Shown here: in pieces, positions 54,813-63,947 of the stretch | How the letters are laid out: every line of letters starts with the position of its first letter | Position numbering within the stretch: position 1 is the stretch's first letter | NCBI GenBank assembly: GCA_024235635.1 | Contig: JACKMA010000003.1 | Coordinates: 776,061 to 840,060 of the forward strand | DNA: 64,000 nt | From: Zoogloeaceae bacterium | GTDB taxonomy: Bacteria; Pseudomonadota; Gammaproteobacteria; Burkholderiales; Rhodocyclaceae | Reading direction: 5' to 3' | The notes under the pieces: model-generated | Databases searched by the model: none | Told to the model about the DNA's origin: nothing | What the model saw: only the letters and a program-made list of their open reading frames with translations | Program-made: the position numbers and the translations under genes

Positions 54813-54968
54813 GATCTCCTCCTGGCCCTTGTCGGCGCGCCCGCGCATCGGCGATGCCGCGGCGCTTGACACACGGGCGGTGCGCCCCCATTTTGCGATT
54901 GAACGGCCGCGCTTGGAACTTTCTCTCCGCGATGCGGCCCCATCGCCCAAGCTAGGAGATCGAGACCC

Positions 54969-56447
54969 ATGTCGAAAACCCGTTCAGTGCTCACCTTCGG
55001 CCTATGCGCGGTGGCGTTGTCGTTGGGCGCCGGTACGCCGGTCGGCCTGTCTGCAGCCGCTGCCGCCAGCGTGACGCCGGCGGTCGCCGCGGCAGTCGCG
55101 CCACTGGCGCCGGGGCGCTACGGCCTGCCCGACTTCGCCGACCTGGTGGACACGGTCGGTCCGGCGGTGGTCAATATCAGCACCACCCAGCAGCTGGCCG
55201 GCGGTCGCGGTGGCATCAGTCCCAACGATCCGCTGTACGATTTCCTGCGGCGTTTCGGCGTACCGGTCCCGGGCATGCCGCCGCGCGGCAGAACGCCGAA
55301 CCCTCATGGCGAAGATGGACCACAACGCCGCGGTGTCGGTTCCGGTTTCATCGTCTCCGAGGACGGCTACGTGCTGACCAATGCCCACGTCGTCGCCGAT
55401 GCCAGCACGGTCACCGTCAAGCTCAGCGACAAGCGCGAGTTCCAGGCCAAGGTCGTCGGTTCCGACGAACGCACCGATGTCGCCCTGCTCAAGATCGACG
55501 CCGACGGCCTGCCGGCGGTCAAGATCGGCGATGCCGAACAGAGCCGGGTCGGGGAATGGGTGGTGGCGCTGGGTTCGCCCTTCGGCTTCGAGAGCACCGT
55601 CACCGCGGGCATCATTTCGGCCAAGGCGCGGCGCCTGCCCGACGAGACCTACGTGCCCTTCATCCAGACCGACGTCGCCATCAACCCGGGCAATTCGGGC
55701 GGGCCGCTGTTCAACCTGGCCGGCGAGGTGATCGGCATCAACTCGCAGATCTACTCGCGCTCCGGTGGCTTCATGGGCATCTCGTTCGCGATCCCGATCG
55801 ACGTCGCGATGAGCGTCAAGGATCAGCTCCAGGAATTCGGCAAGGTCAAGCGGGGTCGCCTCGGGGTGCTGATCCAGGGCCTCGACGAGGATCTGGCCCA
55901 GTCCTTCGGCCTGCCCGACACCGCCGGCGCGCTCGTGGCCCGGGTCGAACCCGACAGCGCCGCCGACAAGGCCGGCCTGCAGCCGGGCGACGTCATTCTC
56001 GCCGTCAATGGCGACAAGGTGCGCGAGAGCAGCGAATTGCCGCGCATGATCGGCGAGTTGCGCCCCGGCACCGAGATCGAGCTCAAGGTTTGGCGCGACG
56101 AGCGATCACGCAAGATCGACGTGACCCTCGGCTCGATGAGCGACGACGACGGTGTCGACACCATCGGGCGTGGCGAAGAGGCCGGCAAGCTCGGCATCAC
56201 CGGCCGCGCGCTGGCCAAGGAAGATGCCGAGGAGATGGGCGTCAAGGGCGGCATCGTGGTCGAATCGGTGAGCGGACCGGCGGAGAAGGCCGGCTTGCGC
56301 GAGGGCGACGTCGTGCTTGCGCTGAACAACCAGCCGGTCACCGGCATCGATCAGTTCCGCCAGATGCTCGACGCGGCCGGCAAGCGCTTCGCACTGCTGG
56401 TCCAGCGCAACGATGCGCGCATCTTCGTGCCGGTGCGCATCGAGTAG
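54969..56447 (+). CDS. Periplasmic Do-family serine protease (DegQ/MucD-like)
   Basis: A 492-residue HtrA-type protease/chaperone for damaged envelope proteins. The signal peptide runs to about residue 45. The catalytic triad is complete: His140 in LTNAHVV, Asp170 in ERTDVALLKID and Ser243 in INPGNSGGPLFN. Two PDZ domains follow (GALVARVEPDSAADKAGLQP and GGIVVESVSGPAEKAGLREG). The short Q-linker-like loop after SPNDPLYDFLRRFG resembles MucD/DegQ. AGGAG precedes the start. It is not next to a sigma-E operon, where mucD is often found. It is divergent from the FAH gene. Confidence 0.95.
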   Translation: MSKTRSVLTFGLCAVALSLGAGTPVGLSAAAAASVTPAVAAAVAPLAPGRYGLPDFADLVDTVGPAVVNISTTQQLAGGRGGISPNDPLYDFLRRFGVPVPGMPPRGRTPNPHGEDGPQRRGVGSGFIVSEDGYVLTNAHVVADASTVTVKLSDKREFQAKVVGSDERTDVALLKIDADGLPAVKIGDAEQSRVGEWVVALGSPFGFESTVTAGIISAKARRLPDETYVPFIQTDVAINPGNSGGPLFNLAGEVIGINSQIYSRSGGFMGISFAIPIDVAMSVKDQLQEFGKVKRGRLGVLIQGLDEDLAQSFGLPDTAGALVARVEPDSAADKAGLQPGDVILAVNGDKVRESSELPRMIGELRPGTEIELKVWRDERSRKIDVTLGSMSDDDGVDTIGRGEEAGKLGITGRALAKEDAEEMGVKGGIVVESVSGPAEKAGLREGDVVLALNNQPVTGIDQFRQMLDAAGKRFALLVQRNDARIFVPVRIE

Positions 56448-56457
56448 CGCCGAATCG

Positions 56458-56482
56458 CGGCAGCCCGGCGACCGGGCTGCCG
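56458..56482. terminator. Strong hairpin between convergent degQ-like and chemoreceptor genes
   Basis: A perfect 11-base stem (CGGCAGCCCGG / CCGGGCTGCCG) with a 3-base loop begins 11 bases after the protease stop. A second GC-rich stem (GGCACC / GGTGCC) follows. There is no T-run on either strand, so a role as a bidirectional terminator is only likely. Confidence 0.4.
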
Positions 56483-56535
56483 GTGGCCGACCCGGCACCT
56501 TGGCGGGTGCCAGCCGGCGCCGGGCGCCCGGGCCC

Positions 56536-58233
56536 TCAGACCTTGAAGCGGCGGACGTCTTCCAACAATGCGCTGGCGAGGCCCTGCAGGCCGTCAGCGT
56601 TGTCGGCCGCGTCGGCGACCGCACGGTCGGCGCTTTCGGCCATGCCCGCGATGTGCTCGACGTGGCGGGCGATGTCCTCGGCCGCACTGCGCTGCTCGGC
56701 CGCGGCGTGGGCGATATCGGTAATCTTGCCGGCACTGTCCGCCGCCGCCTGGCGGATGCGCGCCAGCGCGGCAGCCGCCTGATCCGCCAGCCGCGCGCTG
56801 GCCTCGACCTGCCCGGCGCTGCACTCCATGCGCGCGAGCGACTCGTCGGTGTCCTTCTGCACCGCGCCGATCATCTGGGCGATCTCGCTGCTCGCGACGC
56901 GGGATCGTTCGGCGAGCTTGCGCACCTCGTCGGCGACGACTGCGAAACCGCGCCCCTGTTCGCCCGCACGCGCCGCCTCGATGGCCGCATTGAGCGCCAG
57001 CAGGTTGGTCTGGTCGGCGATCTCGTGGATGGTGGCGACGATCGAGTTGATCTCGGCAGCACGCTCGCTCAACTGCGCGACGCCTCGTGCCGATTCCTTG
57101 ACCGCCTGGGCGGCGCGATTGATCTCGTTCGACGCTTCGCGGGCGAGTTCCTCGCCTTCGCGGGCGGTGCTGCTGGCCACACCGGACAGCTTGCTGGTAT
57201 CGGTCGCGTTCTGTGACACCTCGCCGATGCTGACGGTCAGTTGCTCGACCGCGGCGGCAGTCCCGCTGGCGGCTTCGCTGTGGGTGCGCGACGTCGCCGC
57301 CATCGCCGACACCGAGGCCGCCAGAGCCTGGCCGCGCGCGTCGACCGCGCCAGCGTTGTCGCTGATCCGACCGATCATCCCCTGCAGCGACGCGAGCAGG
57401 CGGTTGATCGCCGCGGCGATGCGGCTGGTTTCGTCGCCCGGCGGCTCGTCGAGACGCACCCTCAGGTCGCCGCCGCCGCCCGCCACGTTGTCGAGCGCAC
57501 GCTCCAGCTCACCGAATCGCGAATGAAGGACCTGGCGGAACACCACGGTGACGACGAGGCCGATCAACACGGCCGCCAGCGCGATTGCTCCGGACAGCCA
57601 GGCGGCGAAGGTGCCGCCGGCCGCCAGCGCGTCGGTGATGTCGAGATCGACTTCGAGCACGCCGCGGACGTCGCCCATCTGCCAGTCGCGCTTCGGCGAG
57701 TCCGGATGGGAATTGTGGCAGTTGACGCAGGCTTCGGCGACCATTCGGTCGGCGATCGCCACCCGCAACACATCCCGCCCGTTGACCTCGGTGACGCGCA
57801 TGAAACGATGGTCGGGGTCGGAGGTCAGTGCCTGCCAGGCCTGCGTCGAGAATTCGTCGAGCTGGCGCGAGGCACGGTTCGGGAACGGATACGCGCTGTA
57901 CAGGCTGAGCGACGTGCCCGACGCCTGCAGCTCCTGCGACAGGTCGTGAATCATCGTGGCCGGCAGCGGTATCCGGTCGGGGTCGTCGCGGTGATCGAAG
58001 TGCGGCTTCATCGCGCCGTTCCGGACCACCTTGCCGATCACGTTCTGGGTGTAGTACTTGCGGATGGTCTTGAATTGATCGACGGTCTGCTGCGCATTGG
58101 CCGCCGCGCTGGCAATGGCCCGCTCCTCGATCAGGCGAGGGACGACGACGATGCTTGCCGCGCACAGCGCGAGCAGCACCGCGAGCACCGGTATGTTGAT
58201 CTTCCAGAAAAGGCTCTTGGGCACAAGTCGCAT
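56536..58233 (-). CDS. Methyl-accepting chemotaxis protein with heme-c sensor domain (Tll0287/DUF3365-like)
   Basis: A 565-residue inner-membrane receptor. A first helix (residues 12-32) leads to a periplasmic domain of the Tll0287-like type with TIRKYYTQNVIGKVV, YPFPNR and a c-type heme site CVNCHNSHP (Cys169, Cys172, His173), so it probably senses redox state or a gas. A second helix near 208-232 is followed by HAMP and the kinase-control domain, whose tip is IADQTNLLALNAAIEAARAG. No NWETF-like CheR/CheB tether is present. GAGGA lies upstream of the start. No che operon is nearby. Confidence 0.93.
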   Translation of the reverse strand: MRLVPKSLFWKINIPVLAVLLALCAASIVVVPRLIEERAIASAAANAQQTVDQFKTIRKYYTQNVIGKVVRNGAMKPHFDHRDDPDRIPLPATMIHDLSQELQASGTSLSLYSAYPFPNRASRQLDEFSTQAWQALTSDPDHRFMRVTEVNGRDVLRVAIADRMVAEACVNCHNSHPDSPKRDWQMGDVRGVLEVDLDITDALAAGGTFAAWLSGAIALAAVLIGLVVTVVFRQVLHSRFGELERALDNVAGGGGDLRVRLDEPPGDETSRIAAAINRLLASLQGMIGRISDNAGAVDARGQALAASVSAMAATSRTHSEAASGTAAAVEQLTVSIGEVSQNATDTSKLSGVASSTAREGEELAREASNEINRAAQAVKESARGVAQLSERAAEINSIVATIHEIADQTNLLALNAAIEAARAGEQGRGFAVVADEVRKLAERSRVASSEIAQMIGAVQKDTDESLARMECSAGQVEASARLADQAAAALARIRQAAADSAGKITDIAHAAAEQRSAAEDIARHVEHIAGMAESADRAVADAADNADGLQGLASALLEDVRRFKV

Positions 58234-58436
58234 CGGGCGATCCTCGATATTCGTCGAACTGCCGGCTTAACGACAAGGCGCTTCCCGACCTTGAGAATAT
58301 TCCGGATGTTTCCGCCGCGCGGATCTGGACGACGCGATCGCGCCTGCTCCGGATCTGTCGAATGCCGACGGGTGCCTTGAATGGATCGATCGCGTCGACT
58401 AGCTTTTCAGATACGAACATTAAATATGGATTCGGC

Positions 58437-59858
58437 ATGATTGCGCCGCGCCGCTACGCCTGCCTCGGCCGCGTCTCGTCCTGTCTGGCTGCGCTGGCAC
58501 TGGTCGGATGCGCGCCTCACGCCGCTTATCACAAGCTGGCCGCAGCGCCCGGCAACTGCGTCGGCGATGTCCTCGCAAAACAATGTCGCGACAGCTATTA
58601 CCAGGAATTCGCCGACCACGACCTGGCTTTTATCGAATTTTCCGAGCGCGGCAATGCCTTCGACGACCGCATGGTGAATGAGGTCATCGATCGCATCCGT
58701 CGCAAGGCCGACGACGGCGGCGTGGTGGTGCTCACCTTCGTCCATGGCTGGAAACACAGTGCCGACGAGGCCGACGACAACGTCCAGGAGTTCAAGGGCA
58801 GCCTGCAGCGCACCGTCGCGCTGCTGAAGGAACGCTTCGGTGGCGGCGCGCTTGCCGGGCGGCGGCTGGTCGGCGTGTATGTCGGCTGGCGAGGGGCCAG
58901 CATCACCGTGCCGGGACTGGAACAACTGACCTTCTGGGACCGCAAGGCGGTGGCCGAGGAACTGGGCAGCGGCGGCGTCACCCGCCTGCTGCTCGAGCTC
59001 GACCGCGCCACCGGCGATTCCCCGGGCAACGTGCTGGTGGTGATCGGCCACAGTTTCGGCGGCGCCATCGTCGTGCGGGCGCTGTCCGAACTGATGACCG
59101 AGCGCGTGATGGTCCGCAATGGCACCGATGGCGACGCGCGCGCATTCGGCGACGGCGTGATCGTGATCAATCCGGCAATCGAAGCCACTCAGGCGCTCCA
59201 TCTGGTCGAAGCTGCGATCGACGGCGACTACCATGCCAGCCAGTTGCCGCTGTTCGTCTCGCTCAGTTCGGATGCCGACCGGGCCACCCACTATGCGTTT
59301 CCGGCAGGCCAGACGATCGGCCTGTTGAGCTGGAAGCAGACCGTGCTGAGCCGCAGCCGCAGCTACGATCGACGTCGGCCCGGGCAGGCGATCCTGCTCA
59401 GCGAGAAGCATCTCGACGCCACCACGGTGGGCAATTTCGCGCCCTATCTGACGCATCGTCTGCGCTATCACGGCACGGGCGATGGCGCGCCGTTCGAATT
59501 CCTGAATTGCGATGCGGTACCGACCGAATGCGAACCAATGGGCTGGACCTCGCTGTCCGGGCAGCCGGCGATCGGGCCGCTGCCCGCGCACTATCCGCTG
59601 TATTTCGTGAAAACCGACGAATCGGTGATGGACGGGCACAACGACATATTCAACGACCGTGTGCGCAGCTTCATCTACGTCGTCATCGACGATGTCATCC
59701 GGCGCGCATTCGCGCGTGACGGCGCGGTGCCGCGGGCGCGCCCGGGCGAGGCGCCATCAGCCCCGGTGCTGGCGCGTCCGGGCGAGTTTGCCGAAAGGCT
59801 GGGCGCGACGCTGGATGCGATCGAGGCGCTGACGTCGGTGCAGGCACCGCCGAGGTAG
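58437..59858 (+). CDS. Lipoprotein alpha/beta hydrolase (lipase/esterase-like)
   Basis: A 473-residue envelope protein. The lipobox ALVGC places the lipidated cysteine at residue 25. The hydrolase core shows VVLTFVHGWKHSAD (oxyanion region) and the nucleophile elbow VVIGHSFGGAIVVR with Ser206. A long C-terminal region (LYFVKTDESVMDGHNDIFND) could supply the catalytic His and Asp. The family is close to proteins annotated as alpha/beta hydrolase without known substrate. ATG 58437 is set by the lipoprotein signal; only a weak GGA precedes it. It is convergent with the phospholipase A1 gene. Confidence 0.85.
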   Translation: MIAPRRYACLGRVSSCLAALALVGCAPHAAYHKLAAAPGNCVGDVLAKQCRDSYYQEFADHDLAFIEFSERGNAFDDRMVNEVIDRIRRKADDGGVVVLTFVHGWKHSADEADDNVQEFKGSLQRTVALLKERFGGGALAGRRLVGVYVGWRGASITVPGLEQLTFWDRKAVAEELGSGGVTRLLLELDRATGDSPGNVLVVIGHSFGGAIVVRALSELMTERVMVRNGTDGDARAFGDGVIVINPAIEATQALHLVEAAIDGDYHASQLPLFVSLSSDADRATHYAFPAGQTIGLLSWKQTVLSRSRSYDRRRPGQAILLSEKHLDATTVGNFAPYLTHRLRYHGTGDGAPFEFLNCDAVPTECEPMGWTSLSGQPAIGPLPAHYPLYFVKTDESVMDGHNDIFNDRVRSFIYVVIDDVIRRAFARDGAVPRARPGEAPSAPVLARPGEFAERLGATLDAIEALTSVQAPPR

Positions 59859-59898
59859 CCCTCGCCGTGATCCGTGCAGCCGTCGGCGGCAGCTGCTG

Positions 59899-60918
59899 CT
59901 ACAGCCATTGGGCCAGCGACACGCCGAGGCCGAACACCGTCTGGCGGTGGTTGTAGTCGATCAGGGTTTCGCCGTAGCCGGTGAACAGCTGCAGATGACC
60001 CTTGAAATAACCGCGGATCGGAAACGCCCAGTCCAGCGTGGCGGCGCCTCGGCTCGGATGGGCGCGCAGCGAATGACGCAGGCCGAGCGACACGACATGG
60101 CCGTCGCGCTTCCAGATGCCGGTCAGCTCGCCGCGACCGATGTAGTCCTGAATGTCGCGGTTGTCGTCGCTGTCCTCGGCCTCCGGCACCCGCACCCAGG
60201 GCTTGATCAGCAGCGCGAAATCCTCGCCCTCCAGCCCGAATTCGGCGTAGATCCTGTTCCAGCTGCGCGAGGCGGGTTCGGTCTTGCCGTTCGACTGGTG
60301 GTTGAAGCCGAGGCTGACCATGCGCCAGCGCAGCCCGAGCACCGGAAGATCGGTGCGCCACACCGCGATGAACTCCGGCTCATAGACGCTTTCGCGGAAG
60401 GGCGCCGAGTCGCCCTTGTCGTAGACCTGCCAGTTGGCCTGCTGGGTGTAGCCGAACCACAGGTCGCCGTTGTCGCCGAACACGCTCTCCAGCAGCTTCG
60501 CCTTGAAACTGATCTGGAACTTCGCCTCGATCCGCTTGAGCCCCTGGCCCTCGGGCGTGTTGCGCTCGGTGTAGCCGCGGGGACTGCGGTTGGGGCTGTC
60601 GGACCAGCGCAGCGGCAGCATGTAGACCGGCTTGTACGGGCGGAACAGAAAGGTGCCGCGCTTGTGTTCGGGATCCAGCTCCCAGCGCAGCGACAGGCTC
60701 GAACCGCGGCTGTCCCGCGCCTTGACGCGGCTCGCCGGCTCGACCGCCCCCTGTTCCATGCTCAGAGTGTCGGCCGGCGGTGCGACGCGCCCCAGCACGT
60801 CGTCGTAGCAGGCCAGCCGGCGCGCATCGTCGACGATCGCCTTGCACACTTCCAGGTTGTCGGCGTGGGCGGCGCCGACGCTGCTGGCCAGCACCAGCGC
60901 CGCTCTCAATGGCTTCAT
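59899..60918 (-). CDS. pldA: Outer-membrane phospholipase A1 (OMPLA)
   Basis: A 339-residue exported barrel enzyme that hydrolyses misplaced phospholipids in the outer leaflet of the outer membrane. The signal peptide ends near GAAHA-DNLEV. The active-site block GFNHQSNGKTEPASRSWNR contains His207, Ser209 and Asn221, equivalent to the His-Ser-Asn triad of E. coli OMPLA. The N-terminal extension with VCKAIVDDARRLACYDDVLG is common in non-enteric homologues. It ends in LGVSLAQWL. GGAG lies 5 bases before the start. Confidence 0.96.
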   Translation of the reverse strand: MKPLRAALVLASSVGAAHADNLEVCKAIVDDARRLACYDDVLGRVAPPADTLSMEQGAVEPASRVKARDSRGSSLSLRWELDPEHKRGTFLFRPYKPVYMLPLRWSDSPNRSPRGYTERNTPEGQGLKRIEAKFQISFKAKLLESVFGDNGDLWFGYTQQANWQVYDKGDSAPFRESVYEPEFIAVWRTDLPVLGLRWRMVSLGFNHQSNGKTEPASRSWNRIYAEFGLEGEDFALLIKPWVRVPEAEDSDDNRDIQDYIGRGELTGIWKRDGHVVSLGLRHSLRAHPSRGAATLDWAFPIRGYFKGHLQLFTGYGETLIDYNHRQTVFGLGVSLAQWL

Positions 60919-60973
60919 CGCGATCTCCGGCTTCGATGCACACCGGATTTTCCCATGAAGCGGCCGACCCGGT

Positions 60974-62173
60974 TCAGCCGGGCTTGCCGTCGGCGCGGAC
61001 GCGCACCAGCATCGGCCCGTAGCGCAGCAGGTAGAGGCCGAATGCGAGGCACCAGCCGAGTGCGGCGACCATCAGGCCGGCCATCGTGTGGTGCGGTGCG
61101 AACAGCAGCGGCAACACCCGCGCCAGCACTGCCAGGTGCAACGCCACGTAGGCGGCGGTCTCGACCGGGCCGGCCTGCAGCAGGCGGCCGGTATGGCCGA
61201 GGGCGGTACGCGTGATCATGCCCAGGATCAGGCCCGACATCGCCCCCAGCGCGAGGCCGTGAATCGCCGCGCTGCGCGGCACCAGTCCGGCCTCGGACAG
61301 GGCCAGCAAGGTCAGGCCGAGCGGGATCCAGGCGTGCGAAAGATGCAGGATCCACAGCAGCGGCACCCGCAGCGTGGCCCACGGCTGCCAGCGGACGATG
61401 CGGTTCGCCTGCGCCAGCGCCGCGGCGGCAGCCAGCGGCATCGAAACCCCGGCCGGCAGCGCCAGCGCCCAGGCCAGCAGCGCCGCCACGCTCAACGCGA
61501 TGGCGACAGTGTCGTGGCGCGTATGCTGGGCGATCGATACCGCGCCCTGCAGGCCATTGACCGTGAACATCGGAATCACGCGGCCACCGATCACCGTCGT
61601 CAGCGTGATGATCAGCGCCAGCGCGAGATAAACCCCCTGCATCGGATCGCCGCCGACGGCGCCGGCCGCCCGCAGCTGGAAGAGGAGATTGGCGCCGGCC
61701 AGCGCGCCGAGCAGCACCAGCACGAAGTAGTTGCGGCGGCTGCCTGCCTTGACCAGCACGCGCCCGAGCGCGATCGCCACCAGCGGCAGGAACGCCAGCT
61801 CGATCGCCGCACCGACGCCGCCGGGGCCGACCAGCATCGCCACGCGCCCGGCCAGCCACAACAGCGCCAGCGCTGCCAGCGCAGCGCCGGTCGGCGTGTC
61901 GATGCCGGTCCAGTTGCGGCCGGCCGTGAACAGGAAGCCGGTGATCACCGCGCAGCCGAAGCCGAACAGCATCTCGTGGGCATGCCAGGCCACCGGCGGC
62001 AGCGTCGTCGGCAGTCGAATGTGGCCGGCGAAAGCCGCCAGCCACAGCGGCACGATCACCACCGCCAGCGTGGCCGCGAGCAGATAGAAGGGGCGAAAGC
62101 CCAGCGCGAACAGGGCAAAGCCGCGGGCGGGCGCCTGTGGTCGGCGCGTCGGCTCGCCGAGGGGAATCAGCAC
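60974..62173 (-). CDS. nnrS: NnrS family heme-copper membrane protein
   Basis: A 399-residue inner-membrane protein with about 12 helices. NnrS proteins bind heme and copper and relieve nitrosative stress from nitric oxide. Signatures are FALFALGFRPFYLLAA, VAWHAHEMLFGFGCAVITGF, GRNWTGIDTPTG, GGRVIPMFTVNG and GMITRTALGHTGRLL. GTG 62173 is chosen: AGAGAG lies upstream and the product then starts like homologues; an ATG 78 bases upstream adds a non-homologous tail. No denitrification genes are in the window. It follows the small cysteine-rich protein on the same strand by 118 bases. Confidence 0.94.
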   Translation of the reverse strand: MLIPLGEPTRRPQAPARGFALFALGFRPFYLLAATLAVVIVPLWLAAFAGHIRLPTTLPPVAWHAHEMLFGFGCAVITGFLFTAGRNWTGIDTPTGAALAALALLWLAGRVAMLVGPGGVGAAIELAFLPLVAIALGRVLVKAGSRRNYFVLVLLGALAGANLLFQLRAAGAVGGDPMQGVYLALALIITLTTVIGGRVIPMFTVNGLQGAVSIAQHTRHDTVAIALSVAALLAWALALPAGVSMPLAAAAALAQANRIVRWQPWATLRVPLLWILHLSHAWIPLGLTLLALSEAGLVPRSAAIHGLALGAMSGLILGMITRTALGHTGRLLQAGPVETAAYVALHLAVLARVLPLLFAPHHTMAGLMVAALGWCLAFGLYLLRYGPMLVRVRADGKPG

Positions 62174-62291
62174 GGTCGAACTCTCTGGTGTGGAAACAAA
62201 CGGGGCCGACGATAGCGCGGATCTGATCGCCGCGGCCTTGTGCGTCGTCAACTTTTCCGGTTGCGCCGCGCTCGCGCGGCGCCGACCCCGG

Positions 62292-62657
62292 CTAGCGGCA
62301 ATTCGCGCCCATGCGCGCCAGCTCCGAAGGCTTGGTGTTCTTGCCGACCACCGCCTCGCAGGCCTTGATGATCTGCGGGTCGGTGTGCAATTGGGTCAGG
62401 CAGAAACATAGGTCCGGTCCGACCGACGGCGCCGACTGCGCCGAGCAGCGGCCCTTCAGATCGACCACCTGCGCCGGCGACAGCGAATCCAGCAACGGCC
62501 CGCACCGGCGCACGTCGTCATCGGAATCCATCGCGCTCGAAACGCAGCCGCAATGCTCGTCACTCGCCGCGACCGCGCCCTGGTCGCCCGCCAGCGCCAT
62601 GCCCGATGCCAAGCCGAGCAAAGCTGCGGCAAGGGCTGCAAACAGGTGTGATCTCAT
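62292..62657 (-). CDS. Small secreted cysteine-rich protein
   Basis: A 121-residue exported protein. The signal peptide (LFAALAAALLGLASGMALAG) is followed by a mature region with eight cysteines: HCGC, RRCG, GRCS, LCFC, KACE and ANCR. These could form four disulfides or bind a metal. The pattern PDLCFCLTQLHTDPQIIKAC is distinctive, but I do not know the family. GGAG lies upstream of the start at 62657. It may be cotranscribed with nnrS downstream. Confidence 0.75.
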   Translation of the reverse strand: MRSHLFAALAAALLGLASGMALAGDQGAVAASDEHCGCVSSAMDSDDDVRRCGPLLDSLSPAQVVDLKGRCSAQSAPSVGPDLCFCLTQLHTDPQIIKACEAVVGKNTKPSELARMGANCR

Positions 62658-63032
62658 CGGCCGCACTCCATCCGGCTGGTTGTCTCTGACGCATGGTACG
62701 CCCGTGCGCGCCCGTCGGACGCGCCCGATCGCGCCCTGCGGCGATCTCGCATTGCGCTGCGCTCGTGGTCGTCCGGCAATCGTCACCGGAAGCGGCGAAT
62801 CGCCGGCCGAAATAGGATCGTACCGCGGCCATTGACGGCTCCAGGCGAAGGCGACCGAATCCAATCAGCGCCTTCGGCCATCGGCGTGGGCGACTGATGT
62901 GTTCTCCGTCGACGGCCGTCGTCGTCGCACTCGCGCGCCTTGTCCAATTCGAAGTCACGGTTCGACACGTCCAATGACAAGGCTGGCATGGCCTTCTCTG
63001 AGGTGACACCTTTCCCGCGAGCAGCGCCAGCG
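62658..63032. other. Intergenic interval, nothing recognised
   Basis: About 375 bases between the cysteine-rich protein gene and the broken antitoxin gene. It should hold the promoters of both. Frames here are arginine-rich and not convincing. Confidence 0.45.
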
Positions 63033-63313
63033 ATGTCCGCCACCACCACCCTTAAGCTACCCGACGACTTGAAGCCACGCATCGCGCCACCGGCCGCCGC
63101 TGCGGGGGTCAGTGCCCACGCGTGGATGGTGGGCGCCCTCGGCCCCCAGGTGAAACTGGCAGAGCAACGGCAGTCCTTCGTGCGCGACGCGCTCGCTGCG
63201 GCCGACGAGGTGGACGGTGGCGGCGAGGTATTCGCCGCCAGGACGTCCACGATTACCTGCGCGAGAAGTTGGCCGGTCGAGCCTCGAAGCGCCCGACGCC
63301 CACGACTCGGTGA
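63033..63313 (+). pseudogene. Broken ParD/CopG-type ribbon-helix-helix antitoxin
   Basis: The first part reads as an intact antitoxin start: MSATTTLKLPDDLKPRIAP, then AHAWMVGALGPQVKLAEQR and ADEVDGGGEVFAA. One base is then missing at about 63240. In the shifted frame the expected end resumes exactly (DVHDYLREKLAGRASKRP) and stops with TGA at 63311-63313. Read straight through, the original frame gives nonsense. The toxin start overlaps this stop (GTGA), as in intact ParDE-type pairs. A base-calling error is possible, but the toxin is also damaged. Confidence 0.85.
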
Positions 63314-63566
63314 CGGCGCTTCGCTATGCGCGACGGGCGCTCGAAGACCTCGAAAGGCTGGCTGATCTCGTCATCGACGCGTCGCCCGCTGTTGCCTCGG
63401 CGACTTTCGCCCTGATTGAGTCCGCGCTCGTCGTGCTGGAGCGCCACCCGCTGATCGGTCGCCCAGCCGCACCGGCTACCTTGCGCTTTACGGCTATGAC
63501 GAAGTGCGCGACGAAGCGTTGGTGCTCGCGGTCAGGCACCAGCGGGCGGCAGATTTCCAGGCGTAG
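63310..63566 (+). pseudogene. Broken ParE/RelE-type toxin
   Basis: Starting at GTG 63310 the frame reads VTALRYARRALEDLERLADL and FALIESALVVLERHPLIGRP, the N-terminal two thirds of a ParE toxin. Around 63465 roughly a dozen codons that usually follow are missing and the frame changes. The C-terminal part then continues in another frame as RTGYLALYGYDEVRDEALVL and ends AVRHQRAADFQA with TAG at 63564-63566. The deletion removes the central strand, so the toxin should be inactive. Confidence 0.85.
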
Positions 63567-63947
63567 GGCGGATGCACGCAGCACGCCCCCGACGCTTCAG
63601 ACCTGGGGGGGGGCAGTTGATCGGCCAATGCGGCCATTCGGCCGACCGGGTTCGAACGGCTCGTCGTCCCCATACACCTGACATTCATCAGGCAGTCACT
63701 TCCAGCGGCAGTTGCCGGCATCCGATCCCAGCGATTCCTCACACCCATGCGATATCCCGTATACCCTTGACGTCCTTGCCCGCCTTCAACAGACCCTCGC
63801 CGACGTCGACGATTTATTTGCCATCCTTGAAGTACCCGTACACTTCCTTGCCAAACGGGTACAGCAGCCTACGAATTCGATCATGGCTCTCTCCCGAAGT
63901 GCGGTCAGGGTAGAGTCGCATGCGAAAATGTAGCAAAGGAGATGAGC
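63567..63947. other. Lower-GC intergenic interval with a nine-G run
   Basis: About 380 bases between the broken toxin and the next gene. It includes nine consecutive G at 63605-63613 and AT-richer sequence after 63700. Two short overlapping frames on opposite strands (plus strand ending 63933, minus strand 63814-63996) look slightly protein-like, but neither has a start signal or recognisable family. It may be the remnant of a mobile or accessory gene. Confidence 0.4.

Noticed and set aside
63645..63670. GGTTCGAA resembling a tRNA T-arm or attachment core
   Set aside because: The flanking five bases do not pair as a T-stem and no acceptor or anticodon arm is found nearby.
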